A stretch of 64,000 nt of DNA. It comes from Chromobacterium sp. ATCC 53434 (lineage in GTDB: Bacteria; Pseudomonadota; Gammaproteobacteria; Burkholderiales; Chromobacteriaceae). Below the pieces are notes generated by a model. The model saw only the letters and a list, made by a program, of their open reading frames with translations, made no database searches and had not been told where the DNA came from. How positions within the stretch are numbered: the first letter of the stretch is position 1; each line of letters starts with the position of its first letter. Below are positions 7,681 to 19,337 of this stretch, piece after piece. Location of the stretch: positions 3,038,001 to 3,102,000 of the forward strand of contig NZ_CP025429.1 in NCBI RefSeq assembly GCF_002848345.1. Direction: 5' to 3'. The translations under genes and the position numbers were made by a program.

Positions 7681-9054
7681 TCAGGCGCGGCGCCAGATGG
7701 TGCCGCCGGCGCCGTCTTCCAGCACGATGCCCTTGGCGGTCAGCTCGTCGCGGATGCGGTCGGACTCGGCCCAGTTCTTCGCGGCGCGCGCGTCCTTGCG
7801 CGCCTGGATCAGCGCTTCCACCTGCTCGGCCGACAATTCGCCCTCGCCGGCGCCGCCTTGCAGGAAGGCTTCCGGATCGCGAGTCAGGAAGCCCAGCACG
7901 CCGGCCAGGTCCTTCAGCAGGCGGCCTTGCTGCGGGTCGCGGCTCTTGTTGACTTCGCCGGCCAGCTCAAACAGCACGGCCATCGCTTCGGGCGTGCCGA
8001 AGTCGTCGTCCATCGCCGCCTTGAAGCGGGCGGCGTGCGGCAGCGTCCAGTCTATGCCGGTGGAGGCCGGCAGTTCCAGGCCGCGCAGCGCGGTGTACAG
8101 GCGGGTCAGCGCGTGCTTGGCGTCCTGCAGCAGCTCTTCGGAGTAGTTGATCGGGCTGCGGTAGTGGGCGCGCACCATCAGCATGCGCACCGCCTCGCCG
8201 TCGAAGTGCTTCAGCACGTCGCGTATGGTGAAGAAGTTGCCCAGGCTCTTGGACATCTTTTCGCCGCCAAACTGCAGGAAGCCGTTGTGCATCCAGTAGT
8301 TGACGTAGGTGTGGCCGTGGGCGCCCTCGCTCTGGGCGATTTCGTTCTCGTGGTGCGGGAACTGCAGGTCCTCGCCGCCGCCGTGGATGTCGAAATGCTC
8401 GCCCAGATGGTGGCAGCTCATCACGGAGCACTCGATGTGCCAGCCTGGACGACCGGGGCCCCACGGGCTTTCCCACGACGGCTCGCCCGGCTTGGCGGCC
8501 TTCCACAGCACGAAGTCCAGCGGGTCGCGCTTGTGCGGGTCCACTTCCACGCGCTCGCCGGCGCGCAGCTTGTCCAGCGTGCGGCCGGACAGCTTGCCGT
8601 AGCCTTCGAATTCGCGCACCGCGTAGTAGACGTCGCCGTTGGCGGCCGGATAGGCCTTGCCGTTGGCGATCAGCGTCTCGATCATCGCCACCATGCCGCC
8701 CACGTGGTGGGTGGCGCGCGGTTCCAGCGAGGGCGGCACCAGGTACAGCTGCGCCAGGTCTGCGTGCATGTCGGCGATGGTCTGCTCCACCAGCTGTTCC
8801 GGCGTGATGCCGCGCTCCAGCGCGCGCTTGATGATCTTGTCTTCGATGTCGGTGATGTTGCGGACATAGGTGACGGCGTAGCCGGAGGCGTCGAGCCAGC
8901 GGTAGATGATGTCCCAGGCCGCCAGCATGCGCGCGTGACCGATGTGACAGAGGTCGTAGACGGTCATGCCACAGACGTACATGCTCACTTTGCCGGGTTC
9001 GATGGGTTTGAACGCTTCCTTCTGGCGGGTCAGTGTGTTGTACAAGCTCAGCAT
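7681..9054 (-). CDS. cysS: Cysteinyl-tRNA synthetase
   Basis: Class I aminoacyl-tRNA synthetase that charges tRNA-Cys in the cytoplasm. 457 residues from ATG 9054, matching the family start [11 protein letters not shown]. The class I signatures are present: HIGHARML near residue 34 and KMSKSLGN in the middle. The catalytic zinc site begins with Cys in VCGMTVYD. An alternative TTG start two codons upstream (9060) is in frame and is closer to the TAGG ribosome site, so either is possible. The C-terminal anticodon-binding region is full length. The gene stands alone, with an untidy intergenic region on the rpmE side and no clear terminator seen. Confidence 0.96.
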   Translation of the reverse strand: MLSLYNTLTRQKEAFKPIEPGKVSMYVCGMTVYDLCHIGHARMLAAWDIIYRWLDASGYAVTYVRNITDIEDKIIKRALERGITPEQLVEQTIADMHADLAQLYLVPPSLEPRATHHVGGMVAMIETLIANGKAYPAANGDVYYAVREFEGYGKLSGRTLDKLRAGERVEVDPHKRDPLDFVLWKAAKPGEPSWESPWGPGRPGWHIECSVMSCHHLGEHFDIHGGGEDLQFPHHENEIAQSEGAHGHTYVNYWMHNGFLQFGGEKMSKSLGNFFTIRDVLKHFDGEAVRMLMVRAHYRSPINYSEELLQDAKHALTRLYTALRGLELPASTGIDWTLPHAARFKAAMDDDFGTPEAMAVLFELAGEVNKSRDPQQGRLLKDLAGVLGFLTRDPEAFLQGGAGEGELSAEQVEALIQARKDARAAKNWAESDRIRDELTAKGIVLEDGAGGTIWRRA

Positions 9055-9134
9055 GATCAAAAAAACCTATGTGACAGTCAAAAGAGGACGATTGTAGCAG
9101 AGCACGGATAGGTCCTGTAACAACCGTTTGCATG

Positions 9135-9160
9135 AAAAAACCGCCGGCGGGCGGCGGTTT
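9135..9160 (-). terminator. Intrinsic terminator of the phosphofructokinase gene
   Basis: AAACCGCCG (9138-9146), loop GCGGG, CGGCGGTTT (9152-9160). Read on the minus strand, the GC-rich stem runs into six T. It lies 38 bases beyond the stop of the phosphofructokinase gene at 9198. Confidence 0.85.
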
Positions 9161-9197
9161 GGGCATATCGGCTGTCGGAATCGGCCGGCGGCCCTGC

Positions 9198-10415
9198 TTA
9201 CACCCGCGGCCAGGCGATGGGCCGGTAGTCCGGCAGGCCGTCGCGGAACGGCGGGATGCGCTCGCCCTCCATCAGCGGCCGGACGTAGTCGAGGAAGGCC
9301 GGCGTGACGCTGAGGCCGTCCGCGCCGATGAATTCCGGCGGCAGCCGCTTCTCCTTGTCGCCCACGGCGGACAGCGGCACTTCGGCCACGTCCCAGCAGT
9401 ACGGATGGTCGTTGATGCGACGGATGCCGGTCATCAGCCCGGTCTTGCCGGCCAGCAGCCATTCGACGGCGCGCTCGCCCATCACATAGGCCTGGCGCGC
9501 GTCGGTGGCGGAACCCAGGTGGCCGCCAGCGCGCTGCAGGTAGTCCACCTGGGCCACGTGGGCGGAGATGCCGCGCTCGCGCAGGATCAGCTGCGCCAGC
9601 CAGTGGCCGGCGCCGCCCAGCTGTTCGTGGCCGTAGGTTTCCGATTTCTTGGCCTCGGCGACGAAGCGGCCGTCCTCGCCGGTGATGCCCTCGGCCACGG
9701 CGATGGCGCACTGGCCGTAGCGGGCCAGGCTGGCGTCCAGCGCCGCCAGGAAGCGGGCCGGGTCAAACGGCACCTCGGGCAGCAGCAGCAGGTGCGGCGC
9801 CTCGCCGGGTGCGCGCGCGGCGGCGGCGCAGGCGGCGGCCAGCCAGCCGGTGTGGCGGCCCATGGTTTCCATGATGAACACCCTGCCCCAGCCCATGCTG
9901 GTCATGTCCAGCCCCACCTCGCGCATCGCGCTGGCCAGGAATTTGGCCGAGGAGCCGTAGCCGGGGCTGTTGTCGGTGCCCATCAGGTCGTTGTCTATGG
10001 TCTTCGGTATGCCGATCACGCCCAGCGGGTGGCCGGTGTGCTTTTCGAAGTCCACCAGCCGCTCGGCGCAGCCCAGCGAGCCGTTGCCGCCGTTGACCAG
10101 CAGGTAGTGGATGTCGTGCCGTGCCAACACTTCGCGCAGCCGCAGCCAGTCGTCCGGCGCCTCGTCGAAGGTGCCTACCATCCGCCGGCTGACGCCGAAG
10201 CTGCCGCCGGGCAGGAAGGCCAGCTGGGCGATGGCGCTGTCGGGCACGCCGTCGGTGTCGCACAGGCGGCCGTCCAGCAGGCCGGCCAGCCCATCCAGGG
10301 CGGCATACAGGGACAGGCCCAGGCGGCGCGCGGTTTCTATCGCGCCCTGGGCGGAGGCATTCAGTACGGCGGTGGGACCGCCGGATTGCAGATATACGGC
10401 TCGAGGTTTGGTCAT
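9198..10415 (-). CDS. 6-phosphofructokinase, diphosphate-type family
   Basis: Phosphofructokinase superfamily enzyme, 405 residues, interconverting fructose 6-phosphate and fructose 1,6-bisphosphate. The start YLQSGGPTAVLN and PKTIDNDL (residues 137-144) place it with the pyrophosphate-dependent, reversible family common in betaproteobacteria. The donor-site signature is mixed. Lys138 in PKTIDND is the PPi-type residue, but the glycine loop reads GGNGS (109-113) rather than the PPi-type GGDDT. The Asp that binds magnesium in the Escherichia coli enzyme is Asn111 here. The phosphoryl donor therefore cannot be read from sequence. Start chosen at ATG 10415 (MTKPRAV); the frame is open for 22 more codons upstream but without family similarity. 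Single gene with its own terminator. Confidence 0.88.
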   Translation of the reverse strand: MTKPRAVYLQSGGPTAVLNASAQGAIETARRLGLSLYAALDGLAGLLDGRLCDTDGVPDSAIAQLAFLPGGSFGVSRRMVGTFDEAPDDWLRLREVLARHDIHYLLVNGGNGSLGCAERLVDFEKHTGHPLGVIGIPKTIDNDLMGTDNSPGYGSSAKFLASAMREVGLDMTSMGWGRVFIMETMGRHTGWLAAACAAAARAPGEAPHLLLLPEVPFDPARFLAALDASLARYGQCAIAVAEGITGEDGRFVAEAKKSETYGHEQLGGAGHWLAQLILRERGISAHVAQVDYLQRAGGHLGSATDARQAYVMGERAVEWLLAGKTGLMTGIRRINDHPYCWDVAEVPLSAVGDKEKRLPPEFIGADGLSVTPAFLDYVRPLMEGERIPPFRDGLPDYRPIAWPRV

Positions 10416-10671
10416 GGTCGCAGTCTGGGCAAGAGGCGTAACGGAGCCTGGCAACGGCAAACTCCAGCGAACCACCACCATACCACTTGCCGGAAAACCG
10501 CCTCAAGGCCGACTGCCGCGACGCGCGCCGCTTTGTTGACCGGAGACAAGGCCGGCACGGCCGCGGGCCGCCGACACAAGGGCCAGTAGGTATTCACAAG
10601 CGGCATCGCGAACATCAAGCTGCGCGCGCCTTGCGCGCCGAGATGCCCGCCCCTTCGCACAGGAGACAACC

Positions 10672-11496
10672 ATGTCCAAACACCACACCGCCGCACTGCT
10701 CGCCCTGCTGGCCGCCGCCCTCGCCGGCGCGGCCGCCGCCGCCGAAGACAAATGGCCCAGTCCCCGGGACGCCATCGGCCAGCTCTGGTCGGCCCGGATG
10801 CCGCTGGGCGCGCGCTGGACGCCGCAGCAGTGCGGCAATTACGCCGCGCTGCCGGCCAACGTCCAGGCCGTGGTCCGCAATACCGGCTCCGGCCTGGTGG
10901 TGCCGCAGGTCCAAAAGGACCGGGCGGTGCTGACCAATGGCCTCAGGCAGATGGCCGCCTCATTGCTGCAATACCATCCTGCCACGGTCGCGGCCGGCCA
11001 GTTCTATCCACAGGAGGTGGATGGCCCCTTTCCGATGAACGCCGCCTACTGGGCCGAATACGCCCGCTCGCCGCACGGCAACGCGCTGAACCACCTGCCG
11101 GCGGTCAACACCGCCGGCCTGGATCTGAACCAATGCCCCGATCTGGCCGGCCTGGGACGGCAGGCGGCGATGAACGCGTTGAACGACGAGGCCAACATCA
11201 GCAACAGCCTGCGCTGGCATTGCTACGCCAACCGCTTCAGCACGGTGGGCGGCGAGGCGGTGCCGCTGACCGGCTATGTTGAATTCACCCAGCCCGAATA
11301 CCCGGCCGACAACCAGTACGCCTACGCCGCCGCCGACGGCCGCGTCGTCTACGACTACGTCAACAATCGCGTCTACTACACGCCGGCGCATTACAAGCAG
11401 TGGAAGAGGAACGACTTCGCGCCGGACCAGACCCCTCTCTACGGCTGCACGCCGGCCGGCAGCTGCTGCGACCCGTTCTTTGAAATCGTCCGCTGA
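10672..11496 (+). CDS. Secreted protein of unknown function
   Basis: 274 residues with a clear Sec signal peptide (MSKHHTAALLALLAAALAG, cleavage likely after the AAAAA run at about residue 23). The mature part has seven cysteines, including a CxxxxxCC cluster near the C-terminus (YGCTPAGSCC), suggesting disulfides and an extracytoplasmic location. The segment HGNALNHLPAVNTAGLDLN and a tyrosine-rich stretch YDYVNNRVYYTPAHY follow. I recognise no catalytic motif and no family. AGGAGACAACC directly before ATG 10672 is a strong ribosome site, so it is expressed well when transcribed. It is convergent with the 5'-nucleotidase gene and divergent from the phosphofructokinase. Confidence 0.8.
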   Translation: MSKHHTAALLALLAAALAGAAAAAEDKWPSPRDAIGQLWSARMPLGARWTPQQCGNYAALPANVQAVVRNTGSGLVVPQVQKDRAVLTNGLRQMAASLLQYHPATVAAGQFYPQEVDGPFPMNAAYWAEYARSPHGNALNHLPAVNTAGLDLNQCPDLAGLGRQAAMNALNDEANISNSLRWHCYANRFSTVGGEAVPLTGYVEFTQPEYPADNQYAYAAADGRVVYDYVNNRVYYTPAHYKQWKRNDFAPDQTPLYGCTPAGSCCDPFFEIVR

Positions 11497-11512
11497 GGCC
11501 GCGGCCGCAAAC

Positions 11513-11552
11513 GCGACGGGCCGCTCCCAAGCAAGTGGAAGCGGCCCGTCGC
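11513..11552. terminator. Hairpin between convergent genes
   Basis: GCGACGGGCCGCT (11513-11525) pairs with its exact reverse complement at 11540-11552 across a 14-base loop. It sits between two convergent stop codons (11496 plus, 11571 minus) and could serve both. It lacks a T-run, so termination is probable rather than certain. Confidence 0.55.
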
Positions 11553-11570
11553 CGGCGGCTTGCGCGCACC

Positions 11571-13217
11571 CTACTCGCGCGTCACCTCGCCGGCCGGCGC
11601 GTAGCGCTGGGCCTTCAGCGGCGAGTGGGCCGCCAGGTACTGTTTCAGCACGTCGGCGTCGATCAGGCCGGTGTCGACATAGCCGGGCTGGCCGATCAGC
11701 CTCGGATAGCCGTCGCCGCCGGCGGCGACAAAGCTGTTGACCGCCATCCGGTAGGTCTTGTCCGGATCGACGGGCTTGCCGCCGATGGCGGCATCCTGCA
11801 ACTCGCCGCCTACGATGCGCAGCCGCACGCCGGCAAACTGGGCGAAGGCGCCGGCGCCCGGCGTCATCCGCGCCGCGGCCCGCAGATAGTCCAGCGCCTC
11901 GCGGCCGGACAGCTGGACATAGGCCAGCCGGCTGCCAAACGGAAACACCTTCAGCACGTCGCGGTAGCGGATGACGCCGGCCGGCAGCGAATCGCGGATG
12001 CCGCCGGAGTTGATCACGGCGAAATCGGCGTGGGCCTTGTCCATCATCGCGGTCGCCACCAGCGCGCCCAGCGCCGTCGGCCGGCTGCGCGCCGCGTCGC
12101 GGCCGCCTTCCAGCGCACCGTCCACGTCCGCCACCTTGACCGACAGCGCCGCCTGGCCCTTGTCCTGGTAGGTTTGCAGGAAGCGGCGCAGCTTGTCGTC
12201 GTCGGCGATGGCCTCGGTGTACGGCAGCTTGACGAGCTTGCCGTCGGTGGTTTCCACCGTCTTTTTCAGATTGACCGGGATCAGCTGGTATTTGACCAGC
12301 TTCAGCGTGCCGTTGCGGAACTCGAAATCGGCGCGGCCGACGTATTTGCCCCACTCATGCGCCTGCACGATCCAGGCGCCGTTCTGCCGATCCGGCGCGC
12401 ACGGCGCCCCCGGCACGTAGGCGTCGTCGCGGACGTTCTCGGCCTTCATGCACACCGGGTTCTGGCTGTGGCCGCCGACGATCAGGTCCAGGCCCTTGAC
12501 CGCGCGCGCCATCTCGACGTCGCCGGGCGCGTTGACGCCATGATTGCCGTCGGTGTAATGCCCCATGTGGGTGGCGGCGATGACGATGTCGGCCTTCCGG
12601 CGCAACTCCGGCACCAGCGTGGCGGCTTCGGCGATCGGACTCTTGAATTCTATGCCCTTGATCTGCTCCGGATTGACCAGCTTGGCGGTGTCGTCGGTGG
12701 TCAGGCCCAGCACCGCCACCTTGACGCCGCCCAGGTTGAACATCGCGTACGGATCGAACAGACGCTTGCCGTCCTGGTAGATGTTGGCGGACAGCATGGG
12801 GAAATGTATCCACTGGCGCTGCTGCATCAGCACCGGCAGCGGCTTGTCGAACTCGTGGTTGCCCACCGCCATCGCGTCGTAGCCGATGCGGTCCATGCCG
12901 CGGAAGTCCGGCTCGGCGTTCTGCAGGTCGGACTCCGGCACGCCGGTGTTGATGTCGCCGCCGGACAGCAGCAGCGTGTAGCCGCCGTCGGCCTTCACTT
13001 CGGCGCGCACCTTGTCCACCACCGTCTTCTGCGCGGCCAGGCCGTATTCGCCGTCGCCGTTCGGCCAGAAGCGGCCGTGATGGTCGTTGGTGTGCAGGAT
13101 GGTGATCTTGTAGGTCTTGCCGCTGTCGTAGTTGCCCTTGCCCGGCTGCGAGGCGCAGGCGGACAGCAGGCCGGCGGCGGCCAGCGCCAGCACGGCGTGG
13201 CGTAGCGAAACGCGCAT
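11571..13217 (-). CDS. ushA: 5'-nucleotidase / UDP-sugar hydrolase lipoprotein
   Basis: Metallophosphoesterase of the UshA/5'-nucleotidase family, 548 residues, hydrolysing extracytoplasmic nucleotides and UDP-sugars for salvage. N-terminal dinuclear-metal domain: HTNDHHGRF, SGGDINTG, VGNHEFDKP and GGHSQNP. C-terminal substrate-binding domain: NSGGIRDSLPAG and the FPFGSRLAYV region. Unlike the soluble periplasmic E. coli enzyme it has a lipoprotein signal (GLLSAC, lipidated Cys21), so it should be membrane anchored, as in Vibrio. Start at ATG 13217, preceded by CAAGGAGAAAACC; the open frame continues 32 codons upstream without a good site. It follows glnS at a distance and is probably transcribed alone. 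Confidence 0.93.
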   Translation of the reverse strand: MRVSLRHAVLALAAAGLLSACASQPGKGNYDSGKTYKITILHTNDHHGRFWPNGDGEYGLAAQKTVVDKVRAEVKADGGYTLLLSGGDINTGVPESDLQNAEPDFRGMDRIGYDAMAVGNHEFDKPLPVLMQQRQWIHFPMLSANIYQDGKRLFDPYAMFNLGGVKVAVLGLTTDDTAKLVNPEQIKGIEFKSPIAEAATLVPELRRKADIVIAATHMGHYTDGNHGVNAPGDVEMARAVKGLDLIVGGHSQNPVCMKAENVRDDAYVPGAPCAPDRQNGAWIVQAHEWGKYVGRADFEFRNGTLKLVKYQLIPVNLKKTVETTDGKLVKLPYTEAIADDDKLRRFLQTYQDKGQAALSVKVADVDGALEGGRDAARSRPTALGALVATAMMDKAHADFAVINSGGIRDSLPAGVIRYRDVLKVFPFGSRLAYVQLSGREALDYLRAAARMTPGAGAFAQFAGVRLRIVGGELQDAAIGGKPVDPDKTYRMAVNSFVAAGGDGYPRLIGQPGYVDTGLIDADVLKQYLAAHSPLKAQRYAPAGEVTRE

Positions 13218-13281
13218 GGTTTTCTCCTTGCGGGCGGCCTGGCGCTGGCCCGGCCGCGTCAAATCAAACGGTGGCGGATGC

Positions 13282-13310
13282 AAAAATGGCGAGCGCGCGG
13301 GCTCGCCATT
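13282..13310 (-). terminator. Intrinsic terminator of glnS
   Basis: AATGGCGAGC (13285-13294), loop GCGCGG, GCTCGCCATT (13301-13310). On the minus strand a T-run follows (A-run 13282-13286). It lies 19 bases beyond the glnS stop. Confidence 0.85.
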
Positions 13311-13328
13311 CATCGACGGATCAGCCGC

Positions 13329-15011
13329 TTACTTCCAGCTGTCCTTCAGGCCGACGGTGCGGTTGAACACCGCCTTGTCGCCCTTGCGGTGCTCGTTGCG
13401 GTCGGTGACGAAGTAGCCCAGGCGCTCGAACTGGAAGCGCGATTCCGGCTCCGCCTGCAGCACCGAGGCCTCGACAAAGGCCGGCACCAGCTTCAGCGAT
13501 TCCGGGCTGAGGAACTGGCGGAAGTCGACGTATTCGCCGTCGTCGCCGCGCACCGCGTCCGGGCGCTGTTCGGTGAACAGGCGCTCGTACCAGCGCACGT
13601 CGGCCTCAATCGCGTGTTCGGCCGACACCCAGTGAATCACGCCCTTGACCTTGCGGCCTTCCGGGTTCTTGCCCAGCGTGTCATGGTCGATGGAGCACTT
13701 CAGCTCGACGATCTCGCCGGCGGCGTCCTTCACCACTTCGTCGCACTTGATCACGTAGGAGTAGCGCAGGCGCACTTCGCCGCCGGCGGTCAGGCGCTGC
13801 CATTTCGGCGGCGGCGTTTCAGCGAAATCGTCGCGCTCGATCCAGATCTCGCGGGCGATCGGCACTTCGCGCTCACCGAATTCCGGGTGGTGCGGGTGGA
13901 ACGGCGCGCTGCGACTGGCGGTGACGGCGGCGTCGTAGTTGGTCAGCGTCACTTTCACCGGATTGACGACGGCCATCACGCGCGGCGAGTCGTTTTCCAG
14001 CGTCTCGCGCACGGCGCCTTCCAGGATGGTCATGTCGATGATGTTTTCGCTCTTCGACACGCCGATGCGCTGGGCGAACAGCTTGATGCCAGCCGGGCTG
14101 TAGCCGCGGCGGCGCATGCCGGCGATGGTGGGCATGCGCGGGTCGTCCCAGCCGGTGACGGCGCCGTCGTTGACCAGCGCCTGCAGCTTGCGCTTGGAGG
14201 TCAGCGCGTACAGCAGTTCCAGCCGCGAGAATTCGATCTGCTGCGGATGGTGGCCGATGCTGATGTTGTCCAGCACCCAGTCGTACAGCGGACGGTGGTC
14301 CTCGAACTCCAGCGAGCACAGCGAGTGGGTGATGCCCTCGATGGCGTCGGAGATGCAGTGGGTGTAGTCGTACATCGGGTAGATGCACCACTTGTCGCCG
14401 GTACGATGGTGATGGACGCGGCGGATGCGGTAGATGGCCGGATCGCGCAGATTGATGTTGCCGGAGGCCATGTCTATCTTCAGGCGCAGCGTCTTGCTGC
14501 CATCGGCGAACTCGCCGGCGCGCATCCGGGTGAACAGGTCCAGGTTCTCTTCCGGGCTGCGGTCGCGGTAGGGGCTGTTCTTGCCCGGCTCGATCAGGTT
14601 GCCGCGGTACTGGCGCATTTCCTCGGCGGACAGGTCGTCCACATAGGCCTTGCCGGCCTGGATCAGCTCGACGGCGTAGCCGTACAGGCGCTCGAAATAG
14701 TCGGATGCGTAGCGCACCTCGCCGTTCCACTTGAAGCCCAGCCAGGAGATGTCCTGCTTGAACGCCTCGACGAACTCGTCCGATTCCTTCTCCGGATTGG
14801 TGTCGTCCATGCGCAGATTGCACTGGCCCTGGTAGTCCTCGGCCAGGCCGAAGTTGATGCAGATGGCCTTGGCGTGGCCGATGTGGGCGAAGCCGTTGGG
14901 CTCCGGCGGGAAGCGGGTCACCACCGAGCTGCGGCGGCCCGTGGCCAGATCCTCGTCGATGATGCTGCGAATGAAGTTGTTGACGACCGGCGCGCTGTTT
15001 TCCGTGCTCAT
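13329..15011 (-). CDS. glnS: Glutaminyl-tRNA synthetase
   Basis: Class I synthetase that charges tRNA-Gln directly, 560 residues, the usual length of the proteobacterial enzyme. Signatures: [14 protein letters not shown] near residue 36 (HIGH) and GVSKSEN (the KMSKS counterpart) near residue 270. The C-terminal anticodon-binding beta barrels are complete, ending in [11 protein letters not shown]. Its presence fits Beta- and Gammaproteobacteria, which have GlnRS rather than relying only on Glu-tRNA-Gln amidation. Monocistronic, with terminator at 13282-13310. Start ATG 15011 gives [12 protein letters not shown], typical of the family. Confidence 0.97.
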   Translation of the reverse strand: MSTENSAPVVNNFIRSIIDEDLATGRRSSVVTRFPPEPNGFAHIGHAKAICINFGLAEDYQGQCNLRMDDTNPEKESDEFVEAFKQDISWLGFKWNGEVRYASDYFERLYGYAVELIQAGKAYVDDLSAEEMRQYRGNLIEPGKNSPYRDRSPEENLDLFTRMRAGEFADGSKTLRLKIDMASGNINLRDPAIYRIRRVHHHRTGDKWCIYPMYDYTHCISDAIEGITHSLCSLEFEDHRPLYDWVLDNISIGHHPQQIEFSRLELLYALTSKRKLQALVNDGAVTGWDDPRMPTIAGMRRRGYSPAGIKLFAQRIGVSKSENIIDMTILEGAVRETLENDSPRVMAVVNPVKVTLTNYDAAVTASRSAPFHPHHPEFGEREVPIAREIWIERDDFAETPPPKWQRLTAGGEVRLRYSYVIKCDEVVKDAAGEIVELKCSIDHDTLGKNPEGRKVKGVIHWVSAEHAIEADVRWYERLFTEQRPDAVRGDDGEYVDFRQFLSPESLKLVPAFVEASVLQAEPESRFQFERLGYFVTDRNEHRKGDKAVFNRTVGLKDSWK

Positions 15012-15080
15012 GTTCTGGCTGTTGGTGAGGATAGCGAATCGGCCATTGTAACCGAAATCGCCGACTTCGGCGCGGCGCGC

Positions 15081-15773
15081 CTAAGCGCCGCCCGCCTCAC
15101 GCAAAAAGTCGGCCAGCGCCCGCAGCTGCCCGCCGTCCGGCCGGAAATTGGCGTCGTCCAGATACGCCCGATAAGCGGGCTGCAAGCGGCCCCACTCGCC
15201 GTCCAGCATCGAGAACACCATGGTGTCGCGATTGCGCCCCTTGACCACCATGGCCTGGCGCAACGTGCCTTCGAACTGGAAGCCCAGCCGACGCGCCGCG
15301 GCGGCCGACGGCAGGTTACGCGAGTCGCAGCGCCATTCGCAGCGGCGAAAACCATGATCGAAGGCGGCATTCAACAGCAAATACAGTCCCTCGCTGGCCA
15401 GCCGGCTGCGCCGCAGCGCGGCGGAGAAATTGACGTGGCCGATCTCGATCAGGCCATGGTCCCGCTGGATCTGCCGGTAGCCGAAAAAGCCCAGAGGCCG
15501 CTCCGAACCGGCGGCGCACAGCACGTACAAGAGCGTATCGCCGGCCCGCGTCGTTTCCGCCAGCCATGAGCAGAAGGCGCGGGCATCAGCAAACGGGCCA
15601 TAGGGCAGGTGCTCCCACTGGCCGTCGTCGAACAGCCGGTACAGATCGGGACCGTGCCGCTCGGGATCGAGCGACAGCAGGACGGCGGCGCGGCCGGCAA
15701 TCGGCTCAGCCGCCGGCACACGGGCCGGCAGCCACTGCGGCACCGGGACGAGAGGCGGGATCGGCATCTTCAT
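15081..15773 (-). CDS. GNAT-family N-acetyltransferase (RimJ/RimL-like)
   Basis: 230-residue acetyltransferase. The RimJ/RimL-type fold is seen in IGHVNFSAALRRSRLASEG (beta4 and the acetyl-CoA loop), AFDHGFRRCEWRCDSRN and SAAAARRLGFQFEGTLRQA (the late beta strands that in this family bind acetyl-CoA and the substrate). Such proteins acetylate small molecules or protein N-termini; the substrate is not predictable here. Start at ATG 15773 gives MKMPIPPLVP. The gene begins 20 bases after the Kdo hydroxylase gene ends, so the two are likely co-transcribed. That context hints at cell-envelope metabolism, but only weakly. Confidence 0.85.
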   Translation of the reverse strand: MKMPIPPLVPVPQWLPARVPAAEPIAGRAAVLLSLDPERHGPDLYRLFDDGQWEHLPYGPFADARAFCSWLAETTRAGDTLLYVLCAAGSERPLGFFGYRQIQRDHGLIEIGHVNFSAALRRSRLASEGLYLLLNAAFDHGFRRCEWRCDSRNLPSAAAARRLGFQFEGTLRQAMVVKGRNRDTMVFSMLDGEWGRLQPAYRAYLDDANFRPDGGQLRALADFLREAGGA

Positions 15774-15793
15774 GTCCAGGATCAAGCCTCGCC

Positions 15794-16645
15794 TCAGACC
15801 AGCGCCCGCCCGGTCAGCCGCTCCAACTGCCGCAGCGGCGACTTGGCCGGATCGTCCATCTTCTCCAGCGGCAGCCACAGCGTCTGCTCCAGCATGAACT
15901 GGCCGGACATCACCGCGTGCGAGGCGTGGTCGGAGAAGCAGATCCAGGCGCCGCCCGGCGCGAACGGCACCGTCTGCTGCGGGCAGCCTTTCTGGTATTC
16001 CAGGTCGGCCTTCATCGCGTCGTGCAGGTGCAGCATGATGTGGTCGTAGCCGCTGCGCTTGCGCTTGGTGATCTTCAGCGCCGCCAGCAGCGCGGCCGAA
16101 CCGGGCCACTGCGCCGGCACCCGCGGCAGCATTTTCCTGGCCATGTCCTCGAACGGCTCGCCGACGCGCCACACGCGCGGCTCGCCGGCCGGATTGATGT
16201 TGCAGAACACGCGCAGGATGCGCTCGCCGTAGGTTGGGCGCGACGGGAAGGCGTCGACGTGCAGCCGGCTGTCGTCCTTGCGCCACGAGGTCTTGCGATC
16301 CTCCACCCTGACCAGGCGCAGGCTGGTCGGCGCGGCGCGGGTCCGGCCCTGGTATTCCGGCAGCACGCGGGCCAGCAGATCGGCCGCCGAGCGCTGGTAG
16401 CGCGAGATCAGCGCGCGCACCGCCTGCTGGGTGTCGTCGCCGCCCAGCACGCCGTGCAGCGCGCCGTTGTCCGGCTCCAGGCTGATGTTCTTGCGCTTGG
16501 GATCGGCGATGGCCGGGGTCAGCAGCGCCTGCTCGGCGGCGTCGAGGACAAAGCCGAAATCGGGCACGTGCAGCACGGCGCCCGCCTCCAATTCCTTCAC
16601 CAGTCCCTGCTCTCCGCCTTTGACGCCGACGATACGCTCACCCAT
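15794..16645 (-). CDS. kdoO: Kdo 3-hydroxylase (Fe(II)/2-oxoglutarate dioxygenase)
   Basis: 283-residue member of the Kdo hydroxylase family, which converts the inner-core sugar Kdo of lipopolysaccharide to Ko using iron, oxygen and 2-oxoglutarate. The facial triad is visible as RLHVDAFPSRP (His129, Asp131) with a distal histidine in CFSDHASHAVMSG (His240 or His243). The stretch GERILRVFCNINP and PRVWRVGEPFED are characteristic of the family as I know it from Burkholderia and relatives. Start ATG 16645 (MGERIVGVKG); the open frame extends further upstream but without family similarity. Probably an operon with the acetyltransferase gene downstream. Confidence 0.85.
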   Translation of the reverse strand: MGERIVGVKGGEQGLVKELEAGAVLHVPDFGFVLDAAEQALLTPAIADPKRKNISLEPDNGALHGVLGGDDTQQAVRALISRYQRSAADLLARVLPEYQGRTRAAPTSLRLVRVEDRKTSWRKDDSRLHVDAFPSRPTYGERILRVFCNINPAGEPRVWRVGEPFEDMARKMLPRVPAQWPGSAALLAALKITKRKRSGYDHIMLHLHDAMKADLEYQKGCPQQTVPFAPGGAWICFSDHASHAVMSGQFMLEQTLWLPLEKMDDPAKSPLRQLERLTGRALV

Positions 16646-16860
16646 GATTTTTAGCCTTTTCTGAATCTGCCCATGCCCGAAAATATCGCGGCGCGATCGC
16701 TTGCGCGCATCCCGCCGCCCAGGCCGCAAGGGTACACCAAAGCCGCGCGCCGGGCATCCGCCCCGCCGGCGCGATGCAGCAGCGCCTTGATTTGCATCAG
16801 AAAACCCGCTCGCGCCGCCGCCAGGCAAGCCCCTGCGGAGACAAGGGAGATTGAGGCCAA

Positions 16861-16874
16861 TAAACAATTGTTTA
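16861..16874. promoter_or_regulatory. 14-bp perfect palindrome, candidate operator
   Basis: TAAACAATTGTTTA is a perfect palindrome in a 290-base divergent intergenic region between kdoO and ygiQ. It ends two bases before the -35 hexamer of the predicted ygiQ promoter, a usual place for a dimeric regulator site. It stands out as AT-rich against GC-rich surroundings. The binding protein is unknown. Confidence 0.5.
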
Positions 16875-16876
16875 TG

Positions 16877-16905
16877 CTGACTTTTTTCTGGCGATCCGGC
16901 ATAAT
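16877..16905 (+). promoter_or_regulatory. Candidate sigma-70 promoter for ygiQ
   Basis: CTGACT at 16877-16882 (4 of 6 to TTGACA), 17-base spacer, CATAAT at 16900-16905 (5 of 6 to TATAAT), 30 bases before the ygiQ start. Placement directly after the 14-bp palindrome supports a regulated promoter. Confidence 0.5.
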
Positions 16906-16934
16906 AGCCGGCTGCCTGAATTCGACGTGAACGC

Positions 16935-19199
<2,265 letters not shown>

Positions 19200-19209
19200 G
19201 TCAGCCAAG

Positions 19210-19238
19210 ACGCCGCCTCCCGAGGCGGCGTTTTTTTC
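19210..19238 (+). terminator. Intrinsic terminator of ygiQ
   Basis: ACGCCGCCT (19210-19218), loop CCCG, AGGCGGCGT (19223-19231), then seven T. It lies 10 bases beyond the ygiQ stop codon. Confidence 0.93.
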
Positions 19239-19337
19239 GTCGGCATCAAATCATGCCATCAGGCTAGCCCTGGCGCCGGCCAAGGCACACAATACAGCCA
19301 GCGACAACCGCAACCGCCAAGAACGAGACCCGTCATC

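Noticed and set aside
13278..15569. 763-codon open frame opposite glnS and the GNAT gene
   Set aside because: Shadow of the minus-strand genes, with Val/Ala/Arg/Gln bias typical of antisense GC-rich frames.
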